DNA of 64,000 nucleotides from Corynebacterium sp. J010B-136 (GCF_002967075.1 NZ_PUGE01000001.1:1-64000); one strand, 5' to 3'; shown: positions 45,235 through 58,858, counted from the first letter of the stretch. Program-made: numbers and translations. The notes: generated from the letters alone by a model not told the origin.

Positions 45235-46671
45235 ATGGCCTTCGCAACTGTTTCCGACGTAGTCGAGTACATCAAGGAAGAGGGCATCCGTTTCTTGGAT
45301 GTGCGCTTTACTGACGTGCCTGGCACGGAACACCACTTCACCATCCCGGCAGAGGAATTCGATGAGGATGCTGCTGAGCAGGGTTTGGCTTTCGATGGAT
45401 CCTCAGTGCGCGGTTTCACGTCTATCGATGAGTCAGATATGACGCTGCTGCCAGATCCGGCGACGGCCACGTTGGATCCGTTCCGTATTGAAAAGACGCT
45501 GAACATGAAGTTCTTCGTGCATGATCCGCTGACTTTGGAGCCGTATGCGCGTGATCCGCGCAATGTGGCGCGCAAGGCGGAAGAGTACTTGGCATCTACC
45601 GGTATTGCAGATACCTGTAACTTCGGCGCGGAGGCAGAGTTCTACCTGTTTGATTCGGTGCGCTATGCCACTGAGACCAATACGGGTTTCTACGAGGTGG
45701 ACTCAAATGAGGGCTGGTGGAACCGCGGCAAGGCGACGAACCTGGATGGCACGCCGAACCTAGGATCGAAGGTGCGCGTGAAGGGTGGCTACTTCCCCAC
45801 CGCACCCTATGACCAGACAGTGGATGTCCGCGATGAGATGGTCACTAACTTGCAGGATGCAGGTTTTGCGATTGAGCGCTACCACCACGAAGTCGGCAGC
45901 GGCGGCCAGCAGGAGATCAACTACCGCTTCAATACGTTGTTGCATGCGGCGGATGATATTCAGTCTTTCAAGTACATCGTCAAGAACACCGCGGTGAAAA
46001 ATGGCAAGACGGCGACGTTCATGCCAAAGCCGCTGGCAGGCGATAACGGATCGGGCATGCACGCGCACCAGTCGCTGTGGAAAGACGGCTCCCCGCTGTT
46101 CTATGACGAGGCCGGCTACGGCGGCCTGTCTGATATCGCGCGCTATTACATCGGCGGCATCTTGCACCACGCGCCATCGGTACTCGCGTTTACGAACCCG
46201 ACGCTGAACTCCTACCACCGCCTGGTCCCAGGCTTTGAGGCGCCGATTAACTTGGTGTACTCGCAGCGCAACCGCTCGGCGGCGATTCGTATTCCGATTA
46301 CGGGCTCGAATCCGAAGGCAAAGCGCATCGAATTCCGCGCACCGGATCCATCAGGTAACCCCTACTTCGGATTCGCCGCGATGATGATGGCGGGCTTGGA
46401 CGGAATCAAAAACCGCATCGAGCCGCATGCGCCGGTCGATAAGGATCTGTATGAGCTGCCACCGGCAGAGCAGGCATCGATTCCACAGGCACCGACCTCA
46501 CTGGAGTCAGCGCTGAAGGCACTGGAGGCGGACCACGACTTCCTCACCGAGGGCGATGTGTTTACCGAAGACCTCATCAACACCTTCATCCAGTACAAGC
46601 ACGATAACGAGATCGCGCCGGTACGTCTGCGCCCAACCCCGCAGGAATTTGAACTCTACTTCGATTGCTAA
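45235..46671 (+). CDS. glnA: Glutamine synthetase type I (canonical GlnA)
   Basis: A 478-residue enzyme that closely matches what I recall of Corynebacterium glutamicum GlnA along its whole length: [69 protein letters not shown] and a C-terminus [15 protein letters not shown]. Tyr406 in [12 protein letters not shown] is the adenylylation site. An AGAGGAG site precedes the ATG. The upstream region has three AmtR-like boxes, so expression should rise under nitrogen limitation. It is followed after 16 bases by gltB, making a complete GS/GOGAT operon glnA-gltB-gltD. Confidence 0.96.
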   Translation: MAFATVSDVVEYIKEEGIRFLDVRFTDVPGTEHHFTIPAEEFDEDAAEQGLAFDGSSVRGFTSIDESDMTLLPDPATATLDPFRIEKTLNMKFFVHDPLTLEPYARDPRNVARKAEEYLASTGIADTCNFGAEAEFYLFDSVRYATETNTGFYEVDSNEGWWNRGKATNLDGTPNLGSKVRVKGGYFPTAPYDQTVDVRDEMVTNLQDAGFAIERYHHEVGSGGQQEINYRFNTLLHAADDIQSFKYIVKNTAVKNGKTATFMPKPLAGDNGSGMHAHQSLWKDGSPLFYDEAGYGGLSDIARYYIGGILHHAPSVLAFTNPTLNSYHRLVPGFEAPINLVYSQRNRSAAIRIPITGSNPKAKRIEFRAPDPSGNPYFGFAAMMMAGLDGIKNRIEPHAPVDKDLYELPPAEQASIPQAPTSLESALKALEADHDFLTEGDVFTEDLINTFIQYKHDNEIAPVRLRPTPQEFELYFDC

Positions 46672-46687
46672 GGAGGAGGTTAACCCC

Positions 46688-49600
46688 ATGACCTTTATTC
46701 CAGGCCCGCAAGGGCTCTACAACCCGGAATTTGAAAAGGATTCCTGTGGTGTCGCATTCATCGCGGATATGCATGGACGCGCTACCCGCGACATCGTGGA
46801 CAAAGGCATCCAGGCTCTGGTCAATCTAGAGCACCGCGGCGCGGCAGGTGCAGAGGCTAATACGGGCGATGGCGCCGGCATCCTCATGCAGATCCCGCAC
46901 GCTTTTTGCCAGGCGGTAGCGGCCGAAGAAGGCATCACATTGCCCGGCGCGCAGGCTTATGCCACAGGCATTGCCTTCTTGCCGCGCGGGCGCATGGCGA
47001 TGTTGGATGCCAAGCGCGAGATTGAAGCCATCGCTCACGAAGAAGGTGCGAAGGTCTTAGGGTGGCGCACGGTGCCGACAGATCCCTCGGAGCTGGGCAC
47101 CATGGCTTATGAGGCCATGCCGCACTTTGAGCAGATTTTCATCACCTCCGAGCGCGACGGCCAATTGCTCCAAGGAATCGCGCTGGACCGGGTCATGTTT
47201 TTCATCCGCAAGCGGTGTGCGCGTGAGCTGGGTACTAAAAACGGTGAAGATACTATCTACTTCCCGTCGCTGTCGGCACGCACCATCGTCTACAAAGGCA
47301 TGCTCACCACCCCGCAGTTGGCCGGGTTCTACCAAGACCTGCGCGATCCGCGTATGGAGTCAGCTATTGTGCTGGTGCACTCGCGCTTTTCCACTAACAC
47401 TTTCCCGTCGTGGCCACTAGCGCACCCGTTTCGTATGGTCGCGCACAACGGTGAGATCAACACGGTCAAGGGCAATGAGAATTGGATGCGGGCGCGCGAG
47501 GCGCTCATGCGCTCTAAGGAGCTTGGTTCACTCGATCGGGTATTGCCGATCTGTGCGCCTTCAGGTTCTGACACAGCGCTTTTCGATGAAGCCCTAGAGC
47601 TTCTCCACTTAAGTGGCCGCACGCTGCCCCATGCAATGATGATGATGGTGCCGCAGGCGTGGGAGCATGCGGAAAACATCGATAAGCAACTGCGTGACTT
47701 TTACGAATACCATTCTTGTTTGATGGAACCGTGGGATGGCCCGGCGGCGATTGCATTTACCGATGGCACCCTGGTGGGCGCGACTTTGGACCGCAATGGC
47801 CTGCGCCCGGGACGCATTTGGATTACGGATGATGGCCTGGTGGTCATGGCATCGGAAGCCGGCGTGTTAGATATTGACCCAAAGCATGTGGTCAAACGCA
47901 CCCGCGTGCAGCCGGGCCGGATGTTCTTGGTGGATACTCATGCCGGGCGCATTATTGATGATGCCGAAATCAAGCACGCGCTTGCCACCGCCGAGCCCTA
48001 CGGGGAGTGGATCCGTGAGAACTTCGTGCCGGTGGAAAAGCTGCCGCAAACTCGCTATGAGTACATGCCGCATGACCGCGTGGTCTTGCGCCAGCGCGTC
48101 TTTGGCATCACCGAAGAAGACGTGGAACTAATCATCAAACCCATGGCGCTGACCGCTGCGGAGGGACTGGGCTCCATGGGATCGGATACTCCGATTGCCG
48201 CGCTCTCTTCGCGTCCGCGCATGCTTTTTGATTTCTTCTCCCAGCGCTTTGCGCAGGTAACCAATCCGCCGCTGGATTCGATTCGGGAAAAGAATATTAC
48301 CTCCATGTTCACCCTGCTGGGCGCGCAATCGGATGTGCTCAACCCGGATGCGCAGGCCGCACGCCGTATTCACTTGGATGGCCCGGTAATTGATAACCAT
48401 GAATTCACCACCTTGGTCCACGCCAACGACAACGGTGAAGCCGAGCCTTTTGGTTGTGCGAAGATTCATGGACTCTATCCTGTGGCGCACCACGGCAAGG
48501 GTTTGCGCGAGGCCATCGATAAGGTTTTGCGCGAGGTCGATGAGGCCATCGCCGAAGGCAAGAGTCTCATTGTGCTCTCAGACCGCGATTCCGATGAGCG
48601 CTTTGCACCGATTCCTTCCCTGCTGCTGACTTCCGCTGTACACCAACACATGGTGGCTGAGCGCACGCGTACTCGGGCTTCGCTGATTATTGAATCCGGC
48701 GATGCCCGCGAAGTCCACCACCTGGCCATGCTGATTTCCTTCGGCGCCGATGCGATTAATCCATATATGGCATTTGAGACTATCGATGAACTACGCCTGG
48801 CTGGTCAGCTCGGCGAGCTCAGCCTAGATGAGGCGTGTTCTAATTACGTCACCGCGGCGACCACGGGCGTGCTCAAAGTGATGTCCAAGATGGGTATCGC
48901 TGCTGTATCGTCCTACCGCGGCGCGCAATTTGCCGATGTCACCGGTCTCAACCAGGATCTGCTGGATAACTACTTTGGCGGCATCAACTCCCCTATTTCC
49001 GGCGCGGACTTAGAAGACCTCGCCGCCGATGTCGAGGCCCGTCACCGCAGCGCGTTTTTGCCACGGCCAGAAGAAAACGCGCACCGCGACCTGGAATTAG
49101 GCGGGGAATACAAGTGGCGCCGCGAAGGCGAATTCCACCTGTTTAACCCAGAGACCATCTTCAAGCTCCAGCACGCAACGCGCACGGGACAGTATGAAAT
49201 TTTCAAAGACTACACCCGCGCGGTCAATGACCAATCTCAGCGTCTCGCGACCATCCGCGGCTTATTTGAATTTGCCCCGGACCGCGCGCCGATTGCGGTG
49301 GATGAGGTGGAGCCGGTCGCAGACATCGTCAAGCGCTTTAGCACCGGTGCTATGAGCTACGGTTCTATTTCTGCCGAGGCGCATGAAACCCTGGCTATTG
49401 CCATGAACCGCCTGCACGGCATGTCCAATTCCGGCGAGGGCGGTGAGGACCCCAAGCGCTTTGAGGTTGAACCCAACGGCGATTCCCGCCGCTCTGCTAT
49501 CAAGCAGGTGGCCTCCGGGCGCTTTGGTGTGACCAGCCACTACCTTAATAACTGCACCGATATTCAAATCAAGATGGCCCAGGGCGCCAAGCCCGGTGAG

Positions 49601-51304
49601 GGCGGCCAGCTGCCACCCAATAAGGTCTATCCGTGGATTGCCAAAGTGCGTATTACCACCCCGGGTGTGGGGCTAATTTCCCCACCACCGCACCATGACA
49701 TCTACTCCATTGAGGACCTCGCGCAGCTCATCCACGATCTCAAGTGCGCGAACCCGGATGCCCGCATCCACGTCAAACTCGTTGCTGAACAAGGAATCGG
49801 GGCTGTTGCAGCCGGTGTCTCCAAAGCGCATGCCGATGTCGTGCTGGTCTCCGGCCACGACGGCGGCACCGGCGCATCACCTTTGACCTCACTCAAACAC
49901 GCCGGCGGCCCCTGGGAACTGGGACTTGCTGAAACCCAACAAACACTGCTGCTCAACGGCCTGCGCGATCGCATCCGCGTGCAATGCGATGGCCAGTTAA
50001 AGACCGGCCGCGACGTCATCATCGCCGCACTCTTAGGCGCTGAGGAATTCGGCTTTGCCACTGCTCCCTTGGTGGTGGAAGGCTGCATCATGATGCGCGT
50101 ATGCCACCTCGATACCTGCCCCGTGGGCATTGCCACCCAAAACCCAGACCTGCGCAAGAAGTTTACGGGACGTGCCGAACACGTGGTCAACTTCTTTACC
50201 TTCATCGCCGAAGAAGTCCGCGAATACTTAGCCCAGCTCGGCTTCCGCTCCATCGACGAGGCCGTCGGCCAAGCCCACGTCCTTCGCCAGCGTGCTGCCG
50301 CAAGCAGCACGCCAGGAGCAACAGAGCGCGCGGACAAACTCGATCTCTCGCCGATTTTCCACCGCGTGGAATCACCATATTTCCGCAACCAGAATCTGCG
50401 CCAAACTAAGGAGCAGAACCACTTCCTGGACCAGGCACTAGATAATCAGATCATCGCCGATGCACAGTTGACTATCGATGCCGCCGCTGCCAAGTCCTCT
50501 GCCAACGCCCCCGACTGGATGGCAGCGGGCAAAAAGCCCACTGTCGATCTGCACTATGCAGTCTCCAACCGCGACCGCTCGGTGGGCACCATGGTGGGCT
50601 CGCGCATCACCCGCGCTGCCGGTGCGAAGGGACTTCCTGCTGACACCATCAACGTGCACCTGAAAGGTTCTGCCGGTAACTCCTTTGGCGCGTTCATCCC
50701 CACGGGTTTGACGCTAAACCTAGAAGGCGACGCCAATGACTTTGTGGGCAAGGGCCTCTCCGGTGGGCGGATCATTGTCCGCCCGGCTGAATCGAGCCCA
50801 CGACAGTTAAAGCACAACCCGGATATCATCGCCGGCAATGTCACCGCTTACGGTGCTACCAGCGGTGAGCTCTATATCCGGGGTGCAGTGGGCGAGCGTT
50901 TCTGCGTCCGCAACTCCGGCGCCACCGCGGTCGTCGAAGGCATCGGCAACCATGGCTGCGAGTACATGACCGGCGGCACCGTGATTATCGCCGGGGAGAT
51001 TGGAGAGAACTTCGGCGCCGGCTTTACCGGCGGCACCGCCTTTATCCTGCGCGCCCCGGAAGTACTTGCACGTCTCAACAAAGATGTCGCCAACGCAGTG
51101 GAAGAACTCACACCAGCTGATGAAGCTTTCCTGGCAGAGACCCTGGCTAAACACATCACCTATACCGGATCGACGATTTCTGCGACCCCGCAGGATTTCT
51201 TGAAGGTAGTACCGACCCCGTACCGCAAGGTTTTAAACATCATGGCCACAGCTGAGCGCGAAGGCCGCGATATTAACAACGCAATTATGGAGGCTGTGAA
51301 GTAA
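46688..51304 (+). CDS. gltB: Glutamate synthase large subunit
   Basis: A 1538-residue GOGAT large subunit that takes the amide nitrogen of glutamine and makes glutamate from 2-oxoglutarate. The amidotransferase nucleophile is C20 ([16 protein letters not shown]), exposed after removal of a 19-residue propeptide. The FMN domain shows [20 protein letters not shown], and the 3Fe-4S cysteines are in [19 protein letters not shown] (C-x5-C-x4-C). The C-terminal beta-helix repeats follow ([30 protein letters not shown]). The frame is open from 46556 but the ATG at 46688 has AGGAGGAGG upstream. Stop overlaps the gltD start (TAATG). Confidence 0.97.
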   Translation: MTFIPGPQGLYNPEFEKDSCGVAFIADMHGRATRDIVDKGIQALVNLEHRGAAGAEANTGDGAGILMQIPHAFCQAVAAEEGITLPGAQAYATGIAFLPRGRMAMLDAKREIEAIAHEEGAKVLGWRTVPTDPSELGTMAYEAMPHFEQIFITSERDGQLLQGIALDRVMFFIRKRCARELGTKNGEDTIYFPSLSARTIVYKGMLTTPQLAGFYQDLRDPRMESAIVLVHSRFSTNTFPSWPLAHPFRMVAHNGEINTVKGNENWMRAREALMRSKELGSLDRVLPICAPSGSDTALFDEALELLHLSGRTLPHAMMMMVPQAWEHAENIDKQLRDFYEYHSCLMEPWDGPAAIAFTDGTLVGATLDRNGLRPGRIWITDDGLVVMASEAGVLDIDPKHVVKRTRVQPGRMFLVDTHAGRIIDDAEIKHALATAEPYGEWIRENFVPVEKLPQTRYEYMPHDRVVLRQRVFGITEEDVELIIKPMALTAAEGLGSMGSDTPIAALSSRPRMLFDFFSQRFAQVTNPPLDSIREKNITSMFTLLGAQSDVLNPDAQAARRIHLDGPVIDNHEFTTLVHANDNGEAEPFGCAKIHGLYPVAHHGKGLREAIDKVLREVDEAIAEGKSLIVLSDRDSDERFAPIPSLLLTSAVHQHMVAERTRTRASLIIESGDAREVHHLAMLISFGADAINPYMAFETIDELRLAGQLGELSLDEACSNYVTAATTGVLKVMSKMGIAAVSSYRGAQFADVTGLNQDLLDNYFGGINSPISGADLEDLAADVEARHRSAFLPRPEENAHRDLELGGEYKWRREGEFHLFNPETIFKLQHATRTGQYEIFKDYTRAVNDQSQRLATIRGLFEFAPDRAPIAVDEVEPVADIVKRFSTGAMSYGSISAEAHETLAIAMNRLHGMSNSGEGGEDPKRFEVEPNGDSRRSAIKQVASGRFGVTSHYLNNCTDIQIKMAQGAKPGEGGQLPPNKVYPWIAKVRITTPGVGLISPPPHHDIYSIEDLAQLIHDLKCANPDARIHVKLVAEQGIGAVAAGVSKAHADVVLVSGHDGGTGASPLTSLKHAGGPWELGLAETQQTLLLNGLRDRIRVQCDGQLKTGRDVIIAALLGAEEFGFATAPLVVEGCIMMRVCHLDTCPVGIATQNPDLRKKFTGRAEHVVNFFTFIAEEVREYLAQLGFRSIDEAVGQAHVLRQRAAASSTPGATERADKLDLSPIFHRVESPYFRNQNLRQTKEQNHFLDQALDNQIIADAQLTIDAAAAKSSANAPDWMAAGKKPTVDLHYAVSNRDRSVGTMVGSRITRAAGAKGLPADTINVHLKGSAGNSFGAFIPTGLTLNLEGDANDFVGKGLSGGRIIVRPAESSPRQLKHNPDIIAGNVTAYGATSGELYIRGAVGERFCVRNSGATAVVEGIGNHGCEYMTGGTVIIAGEIGENFGAGFTGGTAFILRAPEVLARLNKDVANAVEELTPADEAFLAETLAKHITYTGSTISATPQDFLKVVPTPYRKVLNIMATAEREGRDINNAIMEAVK

Positions 51305-52845
51305 TGGCTGATCCACACGGATTTCAAAAGTTTAACCGCGCAACCCTTGCGCACCGTCCGGTCCCCCTGCGCTTAATGGATTACCGTGAGGTCTACGAGA
51401 AGGCCCCCGCTGGCCAGATTGAACAGCAAGCTACCCGCTGCATGGACTGCGGAGTCCCCTTCTGCCACGAGGGCTGCCCCTTGGGCAATATCATCCCCGA
51501 GTGGAACGACCTGGTGCGCCAGAACCGCTGGCGCGAAGCCTATGACCGCCTGCACGCCACGAACAACTTCCCCGAATTTACCGGCCGCCTGTGCCCCGCC
51601 CCGTGCGAAGGCGCCTGCGTACTGGGCATCAACGATGACGCTGTAGCCATTAAAGACGTGGAACTTGCCATCGTAGAACGCGCCTTTGAAGAAGGCTGGA
51701 CCACACCCATTAAACCCAGCCTGGATACCGGGATGCGCGTGGCCGTCGTCGGCTCTGGCCCCGCCGGTCTTGCCGCCGCACAACAGCTCACCCGCGCCGG
51801 TCACGCTGTTACCGTCTATGAACGCGATGACCGCCTCGGCGGGCTTATGCGCTACGGCGTGCCTGAATACAAAATGGAAAAGCAATGGATCGACCGCCGC
51901 CTAGAACAAATGCGCGCTGAGGGAACGGAATTCCGCACCGGCATCTCTCCCACCGCGGCCGACCTCAACGCCTTTGACGCCGTCATCTTAGCCACCGGCA
52001 CGCCCGTCACACGTGAGCTTGCCGTGGATGGCCGTGAGCTTAACGGCATCTACCCCGCGATGGAATATCTGACCTGGCAAAACCGCGTCAATGAGGGCGA
52101 CTACCCCGACTCCGCTATTTCCGCCAAAGGCAAGAAAGTTGTCATTATCGGCGGCGGCGATACCGGCACCGACTGCTTCGGCACCGCCCTGCGTCAAGGT
52201 GCAGCCAGTGTCACCCAATTCGATATCCGCCCTCGCGCCCCGAAGAACCGCGCTGCCTCTACCCCGTGGCCGATGTACCCACTGCTGTATCGCACCGCCA
52301 CCGCGCACGAGGAGGGCGAATACACCATCACCGGCGACGAATCCGCCGATGAAATCGCAGCGCTTGGCCTTGCTACCCGCGAAAAAGGCACCACTTTGGG
52401 AAATCGCACCTACTCCGTCAACACCGTCTCCTTCCACGGCGAGAACGGCCACGTCACCTCCCTTCGCGGCAACGAGGTGGAAGTGGTCAACGGACGGCGC
52501 CAACCGATGAAAGACACCGACTTCGAACTCGACGCCGACCTAGTACTCATCGCCTTAGGCTTCCAAGGCGCTGAACGCGGCGGGCTTATCCACGAACTCG
52601 GAGTCTCCTTCGACCAACGCGGCCGCATGGTGCGCGACAGTGAATACCGCGCCGAAACAAAGCCGCTCTTCCCTGGCTTCAAACCACCGGTCTACATCGC
52701 CGGCGATAACGGCCGCGGCCAATCCCTTATCGTCTGGGCCATCGCCGAGGGCCGCGCCGCGGCCGCTGCCTGCGACCGCGACCTCATGGGCGAATCCGCA
52801 CTCCCAGTCCCAGTCACCCCACGCTCTGCCCCACTGAGTGTCTAA
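51304..52845 (+). CDS. gltD: Glutamate synthase small subunit
   Basis: A 513-residue subunit that oxidises NADPH and passes electrons to GltB. The N-terminal cysteines (TRCMDCGVPFCHEGCPLGN and CPAPCEGACVLG) bind the 4Fe-4S clusters, the FAD fold is VAVVGSGPAGLAAAQQL, and the NADPH fold VVIIGGGDTGTDCFGTAL. The C-terminal FAD contact is YIAGDNGRGQSLIVWAIAEG. Full length. It overlaps the gltB stop by one base, so the subunits are made in equal amounts. Confidence 0.97.
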   Translation: MADPHGFQKFNRATLAHRPVPLRLMDYREVYEKAPAGQIEQQATRCMDCGVPFCHEGCPLGNIIPEWNDLVRQNRWREAYDRLHATNNFPEFTGRLCPAPCEGACVLGINDDAVAIKDVELAIVERAFEEGWTTPIKPSLDTGMRVAVVGSGPAGLAAAQQLTRAGHAVTVYERDDRLGGLMRYGVPEYKMEKQWIDRRLEQMRAEGTEFRTGISPTAADLNAFDAVILATGTPVTRELAVDGRELNGIYPAMEYLTWQNRVNEGDYPDSAISAKGKKVVIIGGGDTGTDCFGTALRQGAASVTQFDIRPRAPKNRAASTPWPMYPLLYRTATAHEEGEYTITGDESADEIAALGLATREKGTTLGNRTYSVNTVSFHGENGHVTSLRGNEVEVVNGRRQPMKDTDFELDADLVLIALGFQGAERGGLIHELGVSFDQRGRMVRDSEYRAETKPLFPGFKPPVYIAGDNGRGQSLIVWAIAEGRAAAAACDRDLMGESALPVPVTPRSAPLSV

Positions 52846-52886
52846 CCACCCCGAACCCAGTCACCCTCACTCAACAAAAACACACG

Positions 52887-52925
52887 ATAAAAGGAGCGCG
52901 CGGTATCACCGCGCGCTCCTTTTAT
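52887..52925. terminator. Terminator between convergent gltD and pyrG
   Basis: A perfect 18-bp inverted repeat (left arm 52887-52904, right arm 52908-52925) with the 3-base loop ATC. The core is AAGGAGCGCGCGGT, with A-rich and T-rich ends, so it serves both directions. Confidence 0.92.
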
Positions 52926-53009
52926 CTGATCATCTCGCCCGAGAGCCCACCCACGCGATTACTACTCAGTCCGCGGATCACTCAACTCGAGGGGCACAGA
53001 GCCCGATAA

Positions 53010-55282
<2,273 letters not shown>

Positions 55283-55325
55283 TAAAAAAGCACCCCACAA
55301 CCAAAATTTCTGGTAGCGGAGTGCT
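55283..55325 (-). terminator. Terminator of tRNA-Asn
   Basis: On the minus strand AGCACTCC pairs with GGGGTGCT (one G-T pair), with an inner ACCA/TGGT stem, followed by a TTTTTT run. It starts six bases after the tRNA 3' end. Confidence 0.85.
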
Positions 55326-55330
55326 GCTTG

Positions 55331-55403
55331 CTCCTCCAACTGGGCTCGAACCAGTGACCCTTCGATTAACAGTCGAATGCTCTGCCAACTGAGCTATGGA
55401 GGA
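55331..55403 (-). tRNA. tRNA-Asn (anticodon GTT)
   Basis: A complete 73-base cloverleaf on the minus strand. The acceptor TCCTCCA pairs with TGGAGGA, the D-stem is GCTC/GAGC, the anticodon stem TTCGA/TCGAA encloses CTGTTAA giving GTT, and the T-arm is ACTGG TTCGAGC CCAGT. The discriminator is G. No encoded CCA. Confidence 0.96.
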
Positions 55404-56049
55404 TTATGAAGCATAAGAAGCGAAGAACTCGTTCCCTGCAACGGTTAGTAACTATATAGCTATTCGTCGTTTGCTGGCAAATCACCATGTCAACGCCGGT
55501 ATTAGGCACAAACTAAACTCTAATATCGATATCGAAGGATTTGTAGCGTTCACGTCCGTGTAACTCCCTAGTAGGGTCGACAAAATAAACAGGCTAAATG
55601 CGCCGCCATCAAACAGATGAGTGTGTTTCCGGCATTTTAAAGAGAAATATTTATTTTAGATAGCGCTAAGCGAACCGCAGTTCTACTGAGGACTTTGATC
55701 TGGAATCTTCTCTATACTCTCCGTCTGATTCGGAGTTCGGTGGGCTGGGTCCACTGCATGACTAGCTACGCCCAGTGCGGCTGTAGCAATCGCGGCGGAA
55801 GTTGCCTGAGGCAACAGGGATTCAAACTCCACATGGTTAAAACTATCGGAGGATCTACCAGCCTGGGAAGTGCTCGCGAGGTTTTAATTCCCCAGTACCC
55901 CTTTTAGAGCCCCCTTTTTTGCTCAGAAATGGAGAGTGCAGGTCCGCAATGGACTAAGAGGCGTATCTTCACCGCATGGAAGAACCCGGTAGGATAGAGC
56001 AAGAAATTGACCGCATGTGCGCAAAAAGTACAGGGAGTAGAGCAAAATA
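55404..56049. other. Region with no supported gene
   Basis: 646 bases. A minus-strand GTG frame at 55683-55832 (VEFESLLPQATSAAIATAAL onward, 49 residues) reads like protein but lacks a ribosome-binding site, and the frame stays open upstream without a start, as in a gene remnant. Several small hairpins (GTTGCC/GGCAAC near 55801, CTCCG/CGGAG near 55719) and a T-run at 55914-55920 leave open a structured RNA on the plus strand, which I could not identify. Confidence 0.35.
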
Positions 56050-56319
56050 ATGTTTCAATTCGTAGTCGGTGCCGCTGCAGGTTATGTACTTGGTACCAAG
56101 GCCGGCCGCAAGCGTTTCCACCAGATTAAGAATGCCTACGAAAAGACCATCAACTCTCCTATGGCCAAAAATGCCGTTAATGCAACGCGCAAGACTATCG
56201 CTAACCGTTTAGATCCAGATCCACGTATGCGCGAGATTAAAGATCTGAATCGCGGCAAGAAAAAGAAATACGACCAGGAGCAATCCCCTGATCGAATTTA
56301 TGAAGTCGATGAGGATTAA
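56050..56319 (+). CDS. Small YtxH-like protein
   Basis: An 89-residue basic protein. The N-terminus (MFQFVVGAAAGYVLGTKAGR) is a short glycine/alanine-rich membrane-type helix, followed by a basic KRFHQIKNAYEKTINSP amphipathic stretch and a Lys-rich tail. This is the YtxH/YhaH-like pattern of small membrane-associated stress proteins. GGGAGTAGAGC precedes the ATG. Its stop overlaps the end of convergent dnaG by four bases. Function unknown. Confidence 0.75.
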   Translation: MFQFVVGAAAGYVLGTKAGRKRFHQIKNAYEKTINSPMAKNAVNATRKTIANRLDPDPRMREIKDLNRGKKKKYDQEQSPDRIYEVDED

Positions 56320-58244
56320 GGTCCACTAGGACCGCTAGGTCCACGGAAGGCACGGTTGTTGAGTTCGCGGCGGGCTTGCTCCAAAGCGACAAGGTCAGCG
56401 AATAACGAGTTATAAGCTGCCTCGTCTTCAGATGGTCGCATGCGGCCTAATCGAGCTTTGAGTTCCGCGATGTGGTTACCTACCTGAGATTCCTGCAGGC
56501 GGGATAAGACCATGTCGGCGTATTCTTCCATGGATAGCCCGGTGGGCAAGATTTCTTCGACGGCTAATTCAGAGACGAAATTGCGGCCGGTGAGATCTAA
56601 CATTTCGCCGGCTACATTCGCGATCCATTCCACCGTGGGTTGTTGCGCGCCCTGTGTTGCACCACCTGCAGAAATAATCGCATTGCGAACAATGCGGTAG
56701 GCCTCATTGGTAAAGGCTTCCTCATCAACGCCATCAAAATAGGCACCGGCCACTTGAGGATATTGCAGCGCCACCTTGAGCGCCTCGCGCTGCGGCCACA
56801 GGTGTGTCTCCCGCGGCGATGGCGGGCGAATCATTGGTGCAGCAGTTGATGGAACCTGATTGTCCTTCGATTCCGACAAGATACTGCGGCGCTGCTCCGG
56901 CTTTTTCGGCTTCTTCATCTCCGCGCGCACTTGTTGCAAGACTTCATCGGGATCAGGCCAACCCACCCATCCGGCTAAGCGGCGGGCGTATTCGCGCTGG
57001 AGTGGCTCGTCGCGAATTTGTGCGACCACTGGTACGGCACGGCGCAGTGCCTGCAGGCGACCTTCAGCGGTATCTACGCGGTACTCAGAGATGACCGATT
57101 CGATAACGAACTCAAACATCGGAATGCGGTCAGCTACTAGCTCGCGCACGGCGGCATCGCCGCGTTCCAAGCGCAGATCGCAGGGATCCATGCCTTCTGG
57201 AGCAACGGCAACGAAGGATTGGCCGGTGAACTTCTGTTCGCCTTCAAAGGCGCGCATGGCGGCTTTTTGGCCGGCCTCGTCGCCATCGAAGGTGTAGATG
57301 AGCTCACCGTTGAAATAGGAGTCATCGAGCATCAACCGGCGCAGCACCTGTAGGTGCGGACCGCCAAAGGCCGTGCCACAGGATGCGACTGCGGTGGTGA
57401 CTCCCGCGGCGTACATCGCCATGACATCGGTATAGCCTTCGACCACTACTGCTTGGCGCTGTGCCGCGATTTCGCGCTTGGCAAGATCGAGACCGAATAA
57501 CACCTTGGACTTGTTGTACAACATCGTCTCCGGCGTATTCATGTACTTGCCCATTTTGTCGTCATCAAAAAGCTTGCGAGCACCAAAGCCAATGACGTTG
57601 CCGGCTAAATCTTTAATTGGCCACAACAGGCGGCGATGGAAACGGTCAATGGGTCCACGTTTACCCATCTTGGTAATACCGGCTGCTTCGAGCTCTTCGA
57701 AGCTAAAGCCCTTGCGCAGCAAATGCTTAGTGGTGGTATCCCAGCCGCCCGGTGCATAACCGCATTCGAAGGTGTAGATAATGTCCTGGCTGAACCCACG
57801 GTCTAACAGGAAGTTACGGGCTGTGGCCGCCTCAGCAGTTTCCAGTTGCTGCCGGTAAAATTCGTGCGCGGCTTTATTAGCCGCCACCAGCCGCTGACGG
57901 GTGCCAGGTTTTTCATCCCGCGCGCCAGTCGTACCACCTTGATAATTGATGTGGTAGCCAATTTTCTGCGCTACTGTCTCTACTGCCTCAGGGAAAGATA
58001 CTTGTTCCATCTCCATGAGGAATTTGAAAACGTCGCCGCCATTGCCAGTGGAAAAGCAGTGATAATAACCACGTTGGGGGCGCACGTGAAAAGACGGAGT
58101 CTTTTCTTCCTTAAAAGGAGACAGTCCTTTCAAACTGTCATATCCAGCTGGCTTGAGCTGGACATACTCGCCCACTATTTCCTCAATGGGGGCGCGTTCG
58201 CGGATCGCTTGGATGTCGCTCTCCGGAATTCTGCCTCGTGCCAT
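56316..58244 (-). CDS. dnaG: DNA primase
   Basis: A 642-residue primase making RNA primers for replication. The N-terminal domain (GRIPESDIQAIRERAPIEEI) is normal, but the zinc module reads LSPFKEEKTPSFHV and YYHCFSTGNGGDVF. Three of the four expected ligands (Cys, His, Cys, Cys) are S42, K45 and T66, leaving only C63, so the zinc site must be lost. The TOPRIM core is intact (VVVEGYTDVMAMYAAG, IYTFDGDEAGQKAA). The C-terminal DnaB-binding domain is helical. Single gene, converging with a small protein gene. Confidence 0.96.
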   Translation of the reverse strand: MARGRIPESDIQAIRERAPIEEIVGEYVQLKPAGYDSLKGLSPFKEEKTPSFHVRPQRGYYHCFSTGNGGDVFKFLMEMEQVSFPEAVETVAQKIGYHINYQGGTTGARDEKPGTRQRLVAANKAAHEFYRQQLETAEAATARNFLLDRGFSQDIIYTFECGYAPGGWDTTTKHLLRKGFSFEELEAAGITKMGKRGPIDRFHRRLLWPIKDLAGNVIGFGARKLFDDDKMGKYMNTPETMLYNKSKVLFGLDLAKREIAAQRQAVVVEGYTDVMAMYAAGVTTAVASCGTAFGGPHLQVLRRLMLDDSYFNGELIYTFDGDEAGQKAAMRAFEGEQKFTGQSFVAVAPEGMDPCDLRLERGDAAVRELVADRIPMFEFVIESVISEYRVDTAEGRLQALRRAVPVVAQIRDEPLQREYARRLAGWVGWPDPDEVLQQVRAEMKKPKKPEQRRSILSESKDNQVPSTAAPMIRPPSPRETHLWPQREALKVALQYPQVAGAYFDGVDEEAFTNEAYRIVRNAIISAGGATQGAQQPTVEWIANVAGEMLDLTGRNFVSELAVEEILPTGLSMEEYADMVLSRLQESQVGNHIAELKARLGRMRPSEDEAAYNSLFADLVALEQARRELNNRAFRGPSGPSGP

Positions 58245-58324
58245 ACCTCAAAGACTACCGTGTTACACCAAATCGTCATCGTTGCCTGAATACTTAAGGC
58301 CACCTAATTTCGTTTCCGCACCCC

Positions 58325-58858
58325 ATGGCTGCAACAATGGTGCGCATGGCACAAGCATCAGAGGATTTTTCATCTGAAAATCCAGCCCGACGCAAAAAGT
58401 CTTTGCCCGTTATTATCGGCGGCGCGGTAGTGGTTTTAGTCGCCGGATACTTCGGCATTGACCTCTCTTCTGATAATTCAGGAAACTCCGGTGCTTCCGG
58501 TAACACTGGAAACTCTGATGATTCAGCTGTAGCAGGATCCGATGCTGGTACGACCGACGGTGAAACGTGCGCGATTGCTTCCCTGCCAGACGAGGCTAGC
58601 GAGACCCGCGATGACATCCTGGCCGGTGGTCCTTATGACTACCCCGACAATGACAATCGTCATTTTGGCAATTATGAAGGCATCTTGCCTGAGCAAAATT
58701 CGAACTTTTACCGCGAATACACTGTTGAAACCCCCGGCTTAGACCACCGTGGGCAGCGCCGCATCATTACCGGCGGTGGCTCCGAAGAAGCCCCTGAAGT
58801 GTGGTACTACACCGATGACCATTATGAATCATTCTGCGAGATCCCCGATGCCGAATAA
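58325..58858 (+). CDS. Membrane-anchored RNase Sa-like guanyl ribonuclease
   Basis: A protein of up to 177 residues. A basic N-terminus and a membrane helix at about 27-47 (LPVIIGGAVVVLVAGYFGI) act as signal anchor or signal peptide. A Ser/Gly/Asn linker leads to a ribonuclease of the RNase Sa/N1 family at about 80-177: catalytic E131 (FYREYTVETPG), R142 and R146 (HRGQRRIITG) and H166 (DDHYESF) match E54, R65, R69 and H85 of RNase Sa. C82 and C171 could form the disulfide. ATGs at 58337 and 58346 are alternative starts. The 3' end overlaps a barstar-like gene by 11 bases. Confidence 0.88.
   Translation: MAATMVRMAQASEDFSSENPARRKKSLPVIIGGAVVVLVAGYFGIDLSSDNSGNSGASGNTGNSDDSAVAGSDAGTTDGETCAIASLPDEASETRDDILAGGPYDYPDNDNRHFGNYEGILPEQNSNFYREYTVETPGLDHRGQRRIITGGGSEEAPEVWYYTDDHYESFCEIPDAE

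Noticed and set aside
55695..55907. 70-codon plus-strand frame
   Set aside because: No ribosome-binding site, odd Cys/Ser-rich composition and overlap with a better-looking minus-strand remnant.
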